Of a stretch of 64,000 bases of DNA, positions 26,107-32,499 are shown in pieces. Location of the stretch: NCBI GenBank assembly GCA_002307725.1, contig DBUB01000005.1:1-64000 (forward strand), written 5' to 3'. The notes below the pieces were generated by a model. The model saw only the letters and a program-made list of their open reading frames with translations, made no database searches and was not told the DNA's origin. Origin of the DNA: Alphaproteobacteria bacterium UBA1301 (GTDB lineage Bacteria; Pseudomonadota; Alphaproteobacteria; Micropepsales; Micropepsaceae). Position 1 is the first letter of the stretch. Every line of letters starts with the position of its first letter. The translations under genes were made by a program, and so were the position numbers.

Positions 26107-26478
26107 TTACACTGGCTCTTTCACCGCTTCCGCCGCCTTGGCCGCGTACTGGTCATAGGCTTCCACGGCTTGTGCGGCATACATCACACTGGGACCGGCG
26201 CCCATGTAGATCGCCATGCCGACGGTCTCCATGATTTCTTCGCGCGTAGCACCATGTTTGCGCGCGGATTCCGTGTGGAAGGTGATGCAGGGATCGCAGC
26301 GCACCGCCACGGCGATGCCGAGAGCGACGAGTTCCTTGGTTTTGGTGTCGAGCGCTTTCGGCGCGGTGGCGGCCTGCGCCATGGCGCCGAACGCCTTCAT
26401 GACGTCGGGCGTTCCGGCGCGTAGTTGCTTGGTGAGGCCGGTCATTTCAGCGGCGATCTGGGGCCAGTCTTTGTACAT
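26107..26478 (-). CDS. AhpD-like carboxymuconolactone decarboxylase-family protein
   Basis: 123 residues, all alpha-helical. The AhpD-type redox motif region is VAVRCDPCITFHTESARKHGATREEI, with the Cys-x2-Cys pair and downstream His (quoted in parts: RCDPCITFHTESA, KHGATREEI). Members are alkylhydroperoxidase-like. The start ATG 26478 follows AGGAGG. Its leader carries a long inverted repeat (26489-26545), suggesting regulated expression. Confidence 0.87.
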   Translation of the reverse strand: MYKDWPQIAAEMTGLTKQLRAGTPDVMKAFGAMAQAATAPKALDTKTKELVALGIAVAVRCDPCITFHTESARKHGATREEIMETVGMAIYMGAGPSVMYAAQAVEAYDQYAAKAAEAVKEPV

Positions 26479-26488
26479 GGGAATGCCT

Positions 26489-26545
26489 CCTTGCGGGTTC
26501 GAGAAGTTATATTAGGTTTGCCTAATATATTTCAAGCCCGCAAGG
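26489..26545. promoter_or_regulatory. Nested inverted repeat over the AhpD-like gene leader
   Basis: The inner element is a perfect palindrome, TATATTAGG-TTTG-CCTAATATA (26508-26529). Outer arms CCTTGCGGG and CCCGCAAGG (26489-26497, 26537-26545) extend it. The outer arm includes the gene's AGGAGG ribosome site, so the structure may serve as a protein operator, an RNA hairpin or both. The inner core resembles DtxR/MarR-type sites, but no specific factor can be named. Confidence 0.55.
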
Positions 26546-26550
26546 ACGTC

Positions 26551-26652
26551 GCAGGGAACCGCCCGCAAATGCAGGCGACCCAGGTCATGCCTGCCGCGAT
26601 CTTCAACGTTGTGCCAGAGGTCACCTGGATGGCCCGCAGTCACGGGCAAAGA
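26551..26652. repeat. Degenerate palindromic-repeat debris
   Basis: The segment contains a decayed GGTCACCTGGATGGCCCGC unit at 26619-26652 and a further partial unit just before it. It resembles the intact copies at 12993-13195 and 31319-31442. No gene is seen between 26546 and 26684. Confidence 0.5.
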
Positions 26653-26684
26653 CACCGTGGTTCTGTGCGCCCCTCAACGGGCCC

Positions 26685-27341
26685 TTACGAATACCGTTCT
26701 TCTTTCCACGGGTCGCCTTGGTTGTGATAACCGCGGACCTCCCAGAAACCGGGCTGATCCTGGGCGACCAGTTCGATCCGCGTCACCCATTTGGCGCTTT
26801 TCCAGAAATACCAGTCGGGGATCACCACCCGCACCGGCCCGCCATGCTCACGCGGGATGGGCTTTCCCTCCCAGGAATGGGCCAGCAGCACATTGGTTTC
26901 GGCGAAAACCGAGAGCTTCACATTGGTGGTGTAGCCGTCATAGGAATGGAAAACGACATGCGCCGCTTCCACTTTGGGCCGCACCAGATCAAGCAGCGTT
27001 TTCACCGCCACGCCGCGCCAATGATTGTCGAAGCGGCTCCATTGGGTGACGCAGTGGATATCGGAAACGAACTCTTCCTGCGGCAGCGCCAGGAATTCGT
27101 CGAAGGTCCAATGCAGCGGGTTGGCAACCAGGCCACCGATCTGCAGACGCCAGTTCTCCGGCTTCACATCCGGCTGGACGCCGAGATCGAGCACCGGCCA
27201 GGTCTTCACTTCCTTCTGACCCGGCGGCAGGCGGTTGACGTGCCCAAGATCGGGCCGCCCGGTAATCAGCCGCTTGCCGGCTGCCCATTGCTCTTTGGTG
27301 CGGACGAGCTTGTCGTTGGGGCGCGGCGGTTCATCGGACAT
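26685..27341 (-). CDS. Sulfite oxidase-like molybdopterin oxidoreductase
   Basis: A 218-residue Moco domain protein of the sulfite oxidase/YedY fold. The molybdenum-ligand cysteine is Cys97 in VSDIHCVTQWSRFDNHWRGV. Other fold residues are HSYDGYTTNVKLS and LAHSWEGKPIPREHGGPVR. There is no Tat signal and no dimerisation domain, so it is a short, probably cytoplasmic member. Start ATG 27341 gives MSDEPPRPN; the longer frame runs into the transposon flank. The insertion of the IS1595-like element is 40 bp upstream and may separate it from its promoter. Confidence 0.85.
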   Translation of the reverse strand: MSDEPPRPNDKLVRTKEQWAAGKRLITGRPDLGHVNRLPPGQKEVKTWPVLDLGVQPDVKPENWRLQIGGLVANPLHWTFDEFLALPQEEFVSDIHCVTQWSRFDNHWRGVAVKTLLDLVRPKVEAAHVVFHSYDGYTTNVKLSVFAETNVLLAHSWEGKPIPREHGGPVRVVIPDWYFWKSAKWVTRIELVAQDQPGFWEVRGYHNQGDPWKEERYS

Positions 27342-27380
27342 AGAACTATTATAAAGTGGCAAGTAGCGAGTAGGGAATAG

Positions 27381-27390
27381 GGAAAACCGC
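27381..27390. repeat. Left target-site duplication of the IS1595-like element
   Basis: GGAAAACCGC directly abuts the left inverted repeat and recurs at 30781-30790 directly after the right one. Confidence 0.85.
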
Positions 27391-27412
27391 GGTATTATGG
27401 CGCAAACGCCAC
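27391..27412. repeat. Left terminal inverted repeat (22 bp)
   Basis: GGTATTATGGCGCAAACGCC plus two bases, a perfect inverse copy of 30759-30780. It marks the left end of the transposon. Confidence 0.92.
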
Positions 27413-27457
27413 CGCACCGGGAGGTCTTAAGTGATCGCCCGGGCGGCGGTGGCCGCG

Positions 27458-28357
27458 TTATTTCTGCTTTTTGATCTTTCGGTCGGAATGCGCGCTGAGC
27501 AACCACGATTTCATGAAATAATTCGCCTTGAAACGGTATTCATAGTTCCCGCCAAGCATATCGGAATAACAAGCCTGTCCGAAGACCATGAGGTTTGCAC
27601 CTTTGGGGCCATTGATTATCTGTTGGTTGAAAGACTTCGGAATGCTGTGAGTGATGAGTTCGGTCTCTTCTCCCATGCCCAGAACACGCTTTTTGATAGA
27701 GTAGCTGCCTTCGATGTGGGTATCCCAATCTGGAGGGGGTTCCTTACAGAAGCTATGTTTCATAATCCCAGAGTGAATATAGGCCGGAGTGCGGCCAACA
27801 TTTTTGAATTTGAATTTAATCTCAAGCTTGAACTCCGGAAGAACGACAATTTCCCAGTCCTGCGCGGACAATTGGGACCAATTATCAGATACAATCTCGG
27901 CAAATATATACGGCCGTTCAAGGCCAGTGAGCGCTTTTTCGGCAATTTCAGCAGCTCGCCTCGTATAAAAAGCGGCAGCGATGGCGGCCAGAAGCGTGAT
28001 AAGGCCAATAGTGAGACCCCAAGCGGAAACCCGTGTCTGCTGATAGGACGAGACGGCAGATGCGTCGGCGGCGTCCGCAGCACGTCGCGCCTCTATGATG
28101 CTATTGGTGGCTTCTCGATGCTGCTCTTTGGCCTGCTCGCAGGCATCTTTTTTTGCAAGGCGCTCCCTCTTTTCAGTGATGAGGTTAAGGTTCGCTGGGT
28201 CGCAGCCGGAACCGCCAGCGCGATAATTAGCGGGGTCTCCGCGATAGCCGTGATCACCGGAAAGGTATGGCTTTTCGGGCTGTAGAAACAACCCTGTGCC
28301 CACAGCAACCGTCAGTCCGACAGCCGCAATGATTGGCAACCAATAGCTTCTAGACAT
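27458..28357 (-). CDS. Passenger membrane protein of unknown function
   Basis: A 299-residue protein with one N-terminal membrane segment (SYWLPIIAAVGLTVAVGTGL) and a second at about 113-130 (LTIGLITLLAAIAAAFYTRRA), with a charged helical stretch between them. A C-terminal soluble beta-rich part includes LEIKFKFKNVGRTPAYIHSG. The second membrane helix followed by AAEIAEKAL and a beta domain is an arrangement often seen in small bacterial membrane proteins of unknown role. Its base composition is clearly less GC-rich than the chromosome. It lies at the left end of the transposon. No function can be named; its 5' end overlaps the DUF6471 gene by 46 nt. Confidence 0.72.
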   Translation of the reverse strand: MSRSYWLPIIAAVGLTVAVGTGLFLQPEKPYLSGDHGYRGDPANYRAGGSGCDPANLNLITEKRERLAKKDACEQAKEQHREATNSIIEARRAADAADASAVSSYQQTRVSAWGLTIGLITLLAAIAAAFYTRRAAEIAEKALTGLERPYIFAEIVSDNWSQLSAQDWEIVVLPEFKLEIKFKFKNVGRTPAYIHSGIMKHSFCKEPPPDWDTHIEGSYSIKKRVLGMGEETELITHSIPKSFNQQIINGPKGANLMVFGQACYSDMLGGNYEYRFKANYFMKSWLLSAHSDRKIKKQK

Positions 28358-28539
28358 TGGATGAAAAAGACCGCCGTGAATCCCCCGCGGGCGATCTTAT
28401 TGCGGATATTGACCTCAGTCTCTTCTATTCCGAGTTGAGAAAGCTTCTCGACTAGCTGGGAATAAGTAACGCCCTTCCGCTTTAGCTCGGCCTTGAGCAT
28501 CCCCTTAACCTGCTCTGTCCAATCGATTTTTCCGGCCAT
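28312..28539 (-). CDS. DUF6471-type small protein
   Basis: 75 residues, MAGKIDWTEQVKGMLKAELK with KGVTYSQLVEKLSQLG and VNIRNKIARGGFTAVFFIQCL. The layout is that of a helix-turn-helix-like fold resembling Cro/C1 proteins, and fits DUF6471. I know such genes as companions of IS1595-type transposases, so it may regulate the element. It lies divergent from the transposase, with palindromic GTTAC sequences between them. Confidence 0.75.
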   Translation of the reverse strand: MAGKIDWTEQVKGMLKAELKRKGVTYSQLVEKLSQLGIEETEVNIRNKIARGGFTAVFFIQCLEAIGCQSLRLSD

Positions 28540-28622
28540 GGCGCGGCGCCTTTCAATTTAATGCAAACGCCATCATATTCGTTACGTTTGCCCTTGTAAA
28601 CGTCACCTAATGCCACTACATT

Positions 28623-28638
28623 CGTTACATAAGTAACG
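28623..28638. promoter_or_regulatory. CGTTAC-ATAA-GTAACG palindrome in the transposon's divergent promoter region
   Basis: Perfect 6-bp arms around a 4-nt centre lie about 15 nt upstream of the transposase start. Further GTTAC repeats occur nearby. The position fits an operator bound by the neighbouring DUF6471 protein. That link is inference. Confidence 0.45.
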
Positions 28639-28653
28639 GATTTGGTGGCAACC

Positions 28654-29640
28654 ATGGCGCAACATTTCCTCCTTTCCAGTAAAGCCAAGACCCTCACACT
28701 GGCCCATGTGTTCCGTATGACGGACCCGGAAGCCGAGACGATGTTCCGGCAAGTCCGCTGGCCGTCAACGGACGGCGCTCCGGTGTGCCCGGAATGCGGC
28801 GGCTTTGACGCTTACGAATGCCGCCGGCCGAGTGGCGCGCTCCGCTTTCGCTGCAAGGCGTGCAAGGCCGATTTCACCATCACGTCGGGCACGCTGTTTG
28901 CCTCGCATAAGCTGCCCCTGCGGGCCTATCTGGCGGCCATCGCGATCTTCTGCAATGAGGTGAAGGGCAAGAGCATGTTGGCCCTCTCGCGTGATCTGGG
29001 GCTGTCCTACAAGTCCGCTTTCGTCCTTTGCCATAAGATGCGTGAAGCGATGGCGGAAGAGATGCGCGGTCGCGTCGTCGGTGGCGAAGGCAGGGTTGCC
29101 GAGACGGATGGTGCCTATTTCGGCGGTTATGTGAAACCCGCCAATCTGCACGAAGCCCGCAAGGATCGCCGCTTCGCCCGTAATCAGAACGGCAAGCGGG
29201 AATGCGTCGTGATCGTTCGCGAACGCGGCGGCAACACGGTTCCGGCCGTGTTCAAGTCGGAAGGCTCCGCCCTTGCTTGGATCAAGTCGCACGTCACCAA
29301 AGAGACCATCTTGAACGCCGACGAAGCCCCATCATGGAACGGCCTGCATAGCCGGTACGAAATGAAGCGCATCAATCACCAAGAAGCCTACAGCCGCGAT
29401 GGCGCCTGCACGAATTGGGCGGAAAGCTATTTCAGCCGTCTACGCCGTGCGGAAATTGGCCATCATCATCATTTGGCTGGTCCGTATCTCCTCCGCTATG
29501 CGCAGGAAGCCTCTTGGCGTGAAGATAATCGCCGCGTTGATAACGGAAATCAGATCCGCCGCGTCGCAACGCTGGCCTTGGGGCATAAGCCGTCAGTAGA
29601 CTTCAGTGGGTACTGGCAGCGGCACGTTACGGCAGCATGA
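28654..29640 (+). CDS. IS1595-family transposase (ISXO2-like)
   Basis: A 328-residue DDE-type transposase. An N-terminal zinc ribbon (CPECGGFDAYECRR and FRCKACKADFTI) precedes the IS1595 catalytic domain with TDGAYFGGYV, LNADEAPSWNG and the TNWAESYFSRLRRAEIGHHH segment. It appears full length and free of frame shifts, so the element may still be mobile. ATG 28654 is preferred; an in-frame GTG at 28645 is possible. Confidence 0.93.
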   Translation: MAQHFLLSSKAKTLTLAHVFRMTDPEAETMFRQVRWPSTDGAPVCPECGGFDAYECRRPSGALRFRCKACKADFTITSGTLFASHKLPLRAYLAAIAIFCNEVKGKSMLALSRDLGLSYKSAFVLCHKMREAMAEEMRGRVVGGEGRVAETDGAYFGGYVKPANLHEARKDRRFARNQNGKRECVVIVRERGGNTVPAVFKSEGSALAWIKSHVTKETILNADEAPSWNGLHSRYEMKRINHQEAYSRDGACTNWAESYFSRLRRAEIGHHHHLAGPYLLRYAQEASWREDNRRVDNGNQIRRVATLALGHKPSVDFSGYWQRHVTAA

Positions 29641-29685
29641 GAGACCGACTCACGCTATCTTTGTTACCTCAAAATGGAGGGGCAA

Positions 29686-30117
29686 ATGAGCGGTGATATG
29701 CAAGCTGCGTTGATAACCAAAATATTAGGCATAGGTACAAGCAAAGATGACGAAATGGGGTACGTCGATTGTGAGCTGAATCATAAAGACCGACATGCAA
29801 TCGCCTTTTTGCCATACGACGCTTCGCAGGTGGTAGTTGCGTTTATTGCGGCAGCAGGGCACCTAGAGAAAAAGCAGGCAATGAAACTTGGAAAGCCGCG
29901 TGATGGGTTTCAGGCAAGCTGTACGCCAACAGTAGGTGTTGAGATCGCGGCCGATAATCTCACAGACGGAAAACACGAGATCATTTTCCGGATGGTGTTA
30001 TCGAGTGGAGCGGCCCTGAATTTTGCAGTACCAAAGAATCGGATACCGGCAGTGATTGCCGCGCTGACAACTGCCATGGGAACGGCAACAGACTTACCGC
30101 AGTCAAAACCAAATTGA
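29686..30117 (+). CDS. Passenger protein of unknown function (143 aa)
   Basis: A 143-residue soluble protein (MSGDMQAALITKILGIGTSK) with alternating beta strands such as AIAFLPYDASQVVVAFIAAAGH and IIFRMVLSSGAALNFAVPK. No motif is recognised. GGAGGGG precedes ATG 29686. It lies 45 nt downstream of the transposase and is probably co-transcribed. The composition is less GC-rich than the chromosome. Confidence 0.7.
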   Translation: MSGDMQAALITKILGIGTSKDDEMGYVDCELNHKDRHAIAFLPYDASQVVVAFIAAAGHLEKKQAMKLGKPRDGFQASCTPTVGVEIAADNLTDGKHEIIFRMVLSSGAALNFAVPKNRIPAVIAALTTAMGTATDLPQSKPN

Positions 30118-30306
30118 CAGGTAACGGCGCTATAAGGACGGTCTTATTTTCCATGACAACGCACCTTTCTTCGGCTAGATTGGTCTAGCCGTGGTGCGTC
30201 GCTGCATTGGCACATCGAACGCGCGGAAGCTTGGCGGCGTCGCGCGGATCACCAAATCACAGAATACCCTGAAGCGGGCCTAGTTCCTAGGCTCGCTGGC
30301 GCTTGG
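30118..30306. other. Non-coding interior of the transposon
   Basis: The 189-bp gap between two passenger genes has no convincing ORF or RNA. It contains a short hairpin, GGCTAGATTGGTCTAGCC, near 30173, which may act as a terminator stem, though no T tract follows. Confidence 0.4.
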
Positions 30307-30723
30307 CTATGTGAGCGCCCAAACCCGGCTACCGCGTAACCGTCCTGCGTCTGCCAGCTTGCCCCGAAGGTTTTGCTGCCGGAGGGCATGAACCAGCTTG
30401 AGGTGTACGGACCGGGCAAGCACCCGGTCAGTCGGGTCTAGCCCGGTTGCTTCCATGGCCCGTTCCGCAAGTTGCAGGGCTGTTAGTGGTCCCTCTGCCG
30501 CCAGAAACCCACGGCAGAGCCGAAGCAACTCCCCGTGGCCCCAGAGGCGCTTTATGTCGGCGTAGGGCTGGGTGGCTTCTGGCGATTCCAGCAAGGCAAT
30601 CGTCGCTGCGACATGGGCAAGGTCCAGCCTCGCCCGCTTCAAGGCGGCTTCGTAGTTCCGAATGGCCGCCTCTATCTTGGCCTGCTTGCGCCGGAGCGTC
30701 GTGACGGTTCGGATTTCGCCCAT
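30307..30723 (-). CDS. Passenger protein with N-terminal coiled coil (138 aa)
   Basis: 138 residues. The N-terminal 50 are a strongly predicted helical coiled coil (RRKQAKIEAAIRNYEAALK), and the C-terminal half looks like a winged-helix module (LTALQLAERAMEATG, SVHLKLVHALRQQNLRGKL). This suggests nucleic-acid binding or a partner of the transposase. It lies just inside the right end of the element. No family assignment is offered. Confidence 0.7.
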   Translation of the reverse strand: MGEIRTVTTLRRKQAKIEAAIRNYEAALKRARLDLAHVAATIALLESPEATQPYADIKRLWGHGELLRLCRGFLAAEGPLTALQLAERAMEATGLDPTDRVLARSVHLKLVHALRQQNLRGKLADAGRLRGSRVWALT

Positions 30724-30758
30724 ACCTGGGGATTAGGCAGCCGCCGGTAAATTTTCCA

Positions 30759-30780
30759 GTGGCGTTTGCGCCATAATACC
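30759..30780. repeat. Right terminal inverted repeat (22 bp)
   Basis: A perfect inverse copy of 27391-27412. It is followed directly by the GGAAAACCGC direct repeat. Confidence 0.92.
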
Positions 30781-30790
30781 GGAAAACCGC
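30781..30790. repeat. Right target-site duplication
   Basis: GGAAAACCGC, identical to 27381-27390, marks the right boundary of the insertion. Confidence 0.85.
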
Positions 30791-30817
30791 AAATCCCCAT
30801 TCGCTATTCGCCTTTTC

Positions 30818-31306
30818 TCATCCCTTGTCCCGCATCAGCCTAGCTTTGTCGCGGACCCAGTCGCGGTTCTTTTCGGTTTCGCGCTTGTCGTGCAGCTTCT
30901 TACCCTTGGCGATGCCGATTTCCACCTTGGCGATGCCGCGGCGGGTGAAAAAAAGCTTGAGCGGGATCAGCGTCAGACCCTCACGCTGCACGGCGATGGA
31001 GAGCTTCTTCACTTCAGCCTTGTGCAGCAGCAGCTTGCGGATGCGCTTGGGCTCGTGGCCGAAACGGTTGGCGGCGGCGTATTCCGGAATGTTGGCGTTG
31101 ATCAGGAAGATTTCGCCGTCCTTGGCCTGGGCGTATGACTCCGCGATCGTGGCGCGGCCGAGGCGCAACGATTTCACTTCCGAGCCCGTCAGCATAATCC
31201 CCGCCTCCATCGCGGAGCTGATGGCATAGGAAAAATGGGCCTTGCGGTTTTCGGCGACGATCTTGCGGTCGTCGTCCTTGTTCTTCTTGGCCAAAGGGCG
31301 GCTCAC
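30818..31306 (-). CDS. smpB: SsrA-binding protein
   Basis: SmpB escorts tmRNA to stalled ribosomes. The protein has the conserved ENRKAHFSYAIS, GIMLTGSEVKSLR, INANIPEYAAANRFGHEPKRIRKLLLHKAEVKKL (quoted in parts: NIPEYAAANRFGH, RKLLLHKAEVKKL) and the basic C-tail GKKLHDKRETEKNRDW. The GTG at 31306 (VSRPLAKKNKDDD, 162 aa) is chosen because the alternative ATG at 31333 lies inside an intergenic palindromic repeat. A short run of repeats separates it from dapA upstream. Confidence 0.93.
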   Translation of the reverse strand: MSRPLAKKNKDDDRKIVAENRKAHFSYAISSAMEAGIMLTGSEVKSLRLGRATIAESYAQAKDGEIFLINANIPEYAAANRFGHEPKRIRKLLLHKAEVKKLSIAVQREGLTLIPLKLFFTRRGIAKVEIGIAKGKKLHDKRETEKNRDWVRDKARLMRDKG

Positions 31307-31318
31307 CAAAAAAGGAAT

Positions 31319-31442
31319 GTCATGGCCCGCCACTGCGGGCCATCCAGGTTACGTCTGGAACAACGACTTAGGAAGAGCACCGCCCGCATTCAAGAGCGGA
31401 CCTACTCCACCTGGATAGCCCGCATCTGCGGGCTATGACACC
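31319..31442. repeat. Paired palindromes between smpB and dapA (BIME-like)
   Basis: A TGTCATGGCCCGC..GCGGGCCATCCAGG unit at 31319-31350 faces an inverted CTGGATAGCCCGC..GCGGGCTATGACA unit at 31411-31440. The 60-nt spacer between them has no gene. Same family as 12993-13195. Confidence 0.75.
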
Positions 31443-31450
31443 GAAGAGCC

Positions 31451-32347
31451 CTACTCCGCCTTGATGCCGACCTGATCCAGCGCGGCGCGGATGCGGGTGC
31501 GGGCGGCGTCCGTGACGGACATCATCGGCAGGCGGACCTCGTCGGTGCAGAGGCCAAGCTGGGAAACGGCAAACTTCACCGGGCCGGGGCTGGGCTCGCA
31601 GAACATGGCGTCGTGCAGCGGCATCAGCTTCAGTTGCAGCTTGAGGGCATCGGACCAGCGGCCCTCGCGGCAGGCTTTCTGAAAATCGGAGCAAAGCTTC
31701 GGTGCGACATTGGCCGTCACCGAGATAACGCCCTGAGCGCCTTGCGCCATGTAGGCGAGCGCGGTGCCGTCTTCGCCCGAGAGTTGGACCCAATCGGGGC
31801 CGCAAGCGGCGCGCTCGCGTAGCACGCGGGCGAGATTAGCGGTGGCATCCTTGACGCCGATGATGTTTGGAATCTTCGAGAGCCGCGCCATAGTGTCGAC
31901 CGAAATCTCGACAATCGCGCGCGCGGGAATGTTGTAGAGGATGATCGGAATGTCGACTGCTTCGGCGATGGCAGCGTAGTGGCGATAAATGCCTTCCTGC
32001 GACGGCTTGTTGTAGTAGCCGGTCACCGACAACACCGCATCGGCACCCATCTCCTTGGCGTGGCGGGTGAGCGAAATGGCTTCGGCGGTCGAGTTCGAAC
32101 CGGCCCCGGCGATCACCGGCACGCGGCCGTCGGATTCCTCCAGCGTAATGTCGATCACTCGCATGTGTTCGGCATGGCTGAGCGTCGGCGACTCGCCGGT
32201 CGTGCCGCAGGGCACCAGACCGTTGGAGCCCTGGGCGATCTGCCAGCGGACCAATTGCCGGAATGCAATTTCATCGACCGCACCGTCTTTCATCGGCGTG
32301 ATCAGCGCAGGAATGGAGCCAAATAAGCTCTTGGGCGTGAACGGCAT
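31451..32347 (-). CDS. dapA: 4-hydroxy-tetrahydrodipicolinate synthase
   Basis: DapA condenses aspartate semialdehyde with pyruvate in the lysine/meso-diaminopimelate pathway. The 298-residue TIM barrel has the GTTGESPTLSHAEH motif, the catalytic Tyr in ILYNIPAR and the Schiff-base Lys in GVKDATANL. ATG 32347 follows GAGG and gives MPFTPKSLFGSIPALITPM. It is divergent from the lytic transglycosylase gene with a 152-nt shared promoter region; the pairing of dapA and a lytic transglycosylase is common. Confidence 0.96.
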   Translation of the reverse strand: MPFTPKSLFGSIPALITPMKDGAVDEIAFRQLVRWQIAQGSNGLVPCGTTGESPTLSHAEHMRVIDITLEESDGRVPVIAGAGSNSTAEAISLTRHAKEMGADAVLSVTGYYNKPSQEGIYRHYAAIAEAVDIPIILYNIPARAIVEISVDTMARLSKIPNIIGVKDATANLARVLRERAACGPDWVQLSGEDGTALAYMAQGAQGVISVTANVAPKLCSDFQKACREGRWSDALKLQLKLMPLHDAMFCEPSPGPVKFAVSQLGLCTDEVRLPMMSVTDAARTRIRAALDQVGIKAE

Positions 32348-32499
32348 TGGGCGACCTCGTGAATTGGTGCGCAAAATAGCGCGCATTCCCGCAAGGGCAA
32401 GGCATTTGGCGAGGCGAATGTGCAATGCTCCACACATTACGATTGTAGTGTGCTCGCTTGCGACACTAAGGTCGTCGCGAATCTTGGGACATAAACACA

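Larger units (their letters stand above)
27391..30780. mobile_element. Complete IS1595-family transposon with passenger genes (3390 bp)
   Basis: Perfect 22-bp terminal inverted repeats start GGTATTATGGCG (27391-27412 and 30759-30780). The direct repeat GGAAAACCGC flanks the element on both sides (27381-27390, 30781-30790), so the insertion looks young and intact. Inside are the transposase (28654-29640) and four other genes: a membrane protein, DUF6471, an unknown protein and a coiled-coil protein. Parts have lower GC than the host. It inserted between the sulfite-oxidase-like gene and smpB. IS1595 elements usually make 8-bp duplications; 10 bp fits the sequence here. Confidence 0.92.

Noticed and set aside
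26641..26684. Promoter of the sulfite-oxidase-like gene
   Set aside because: The gene is on the minus strand and its promoter should lie above 27341, near the transposon, so this gap is downstream.
31307..31333. ATG at 31333 as smpB start
   Set aside because: The ATG belongs to an intergenic palindromic unit (TGTCATGGCCCGC) that recurs elsewhere, so it is unlikely to be coding; GTG 31306 is used instead.
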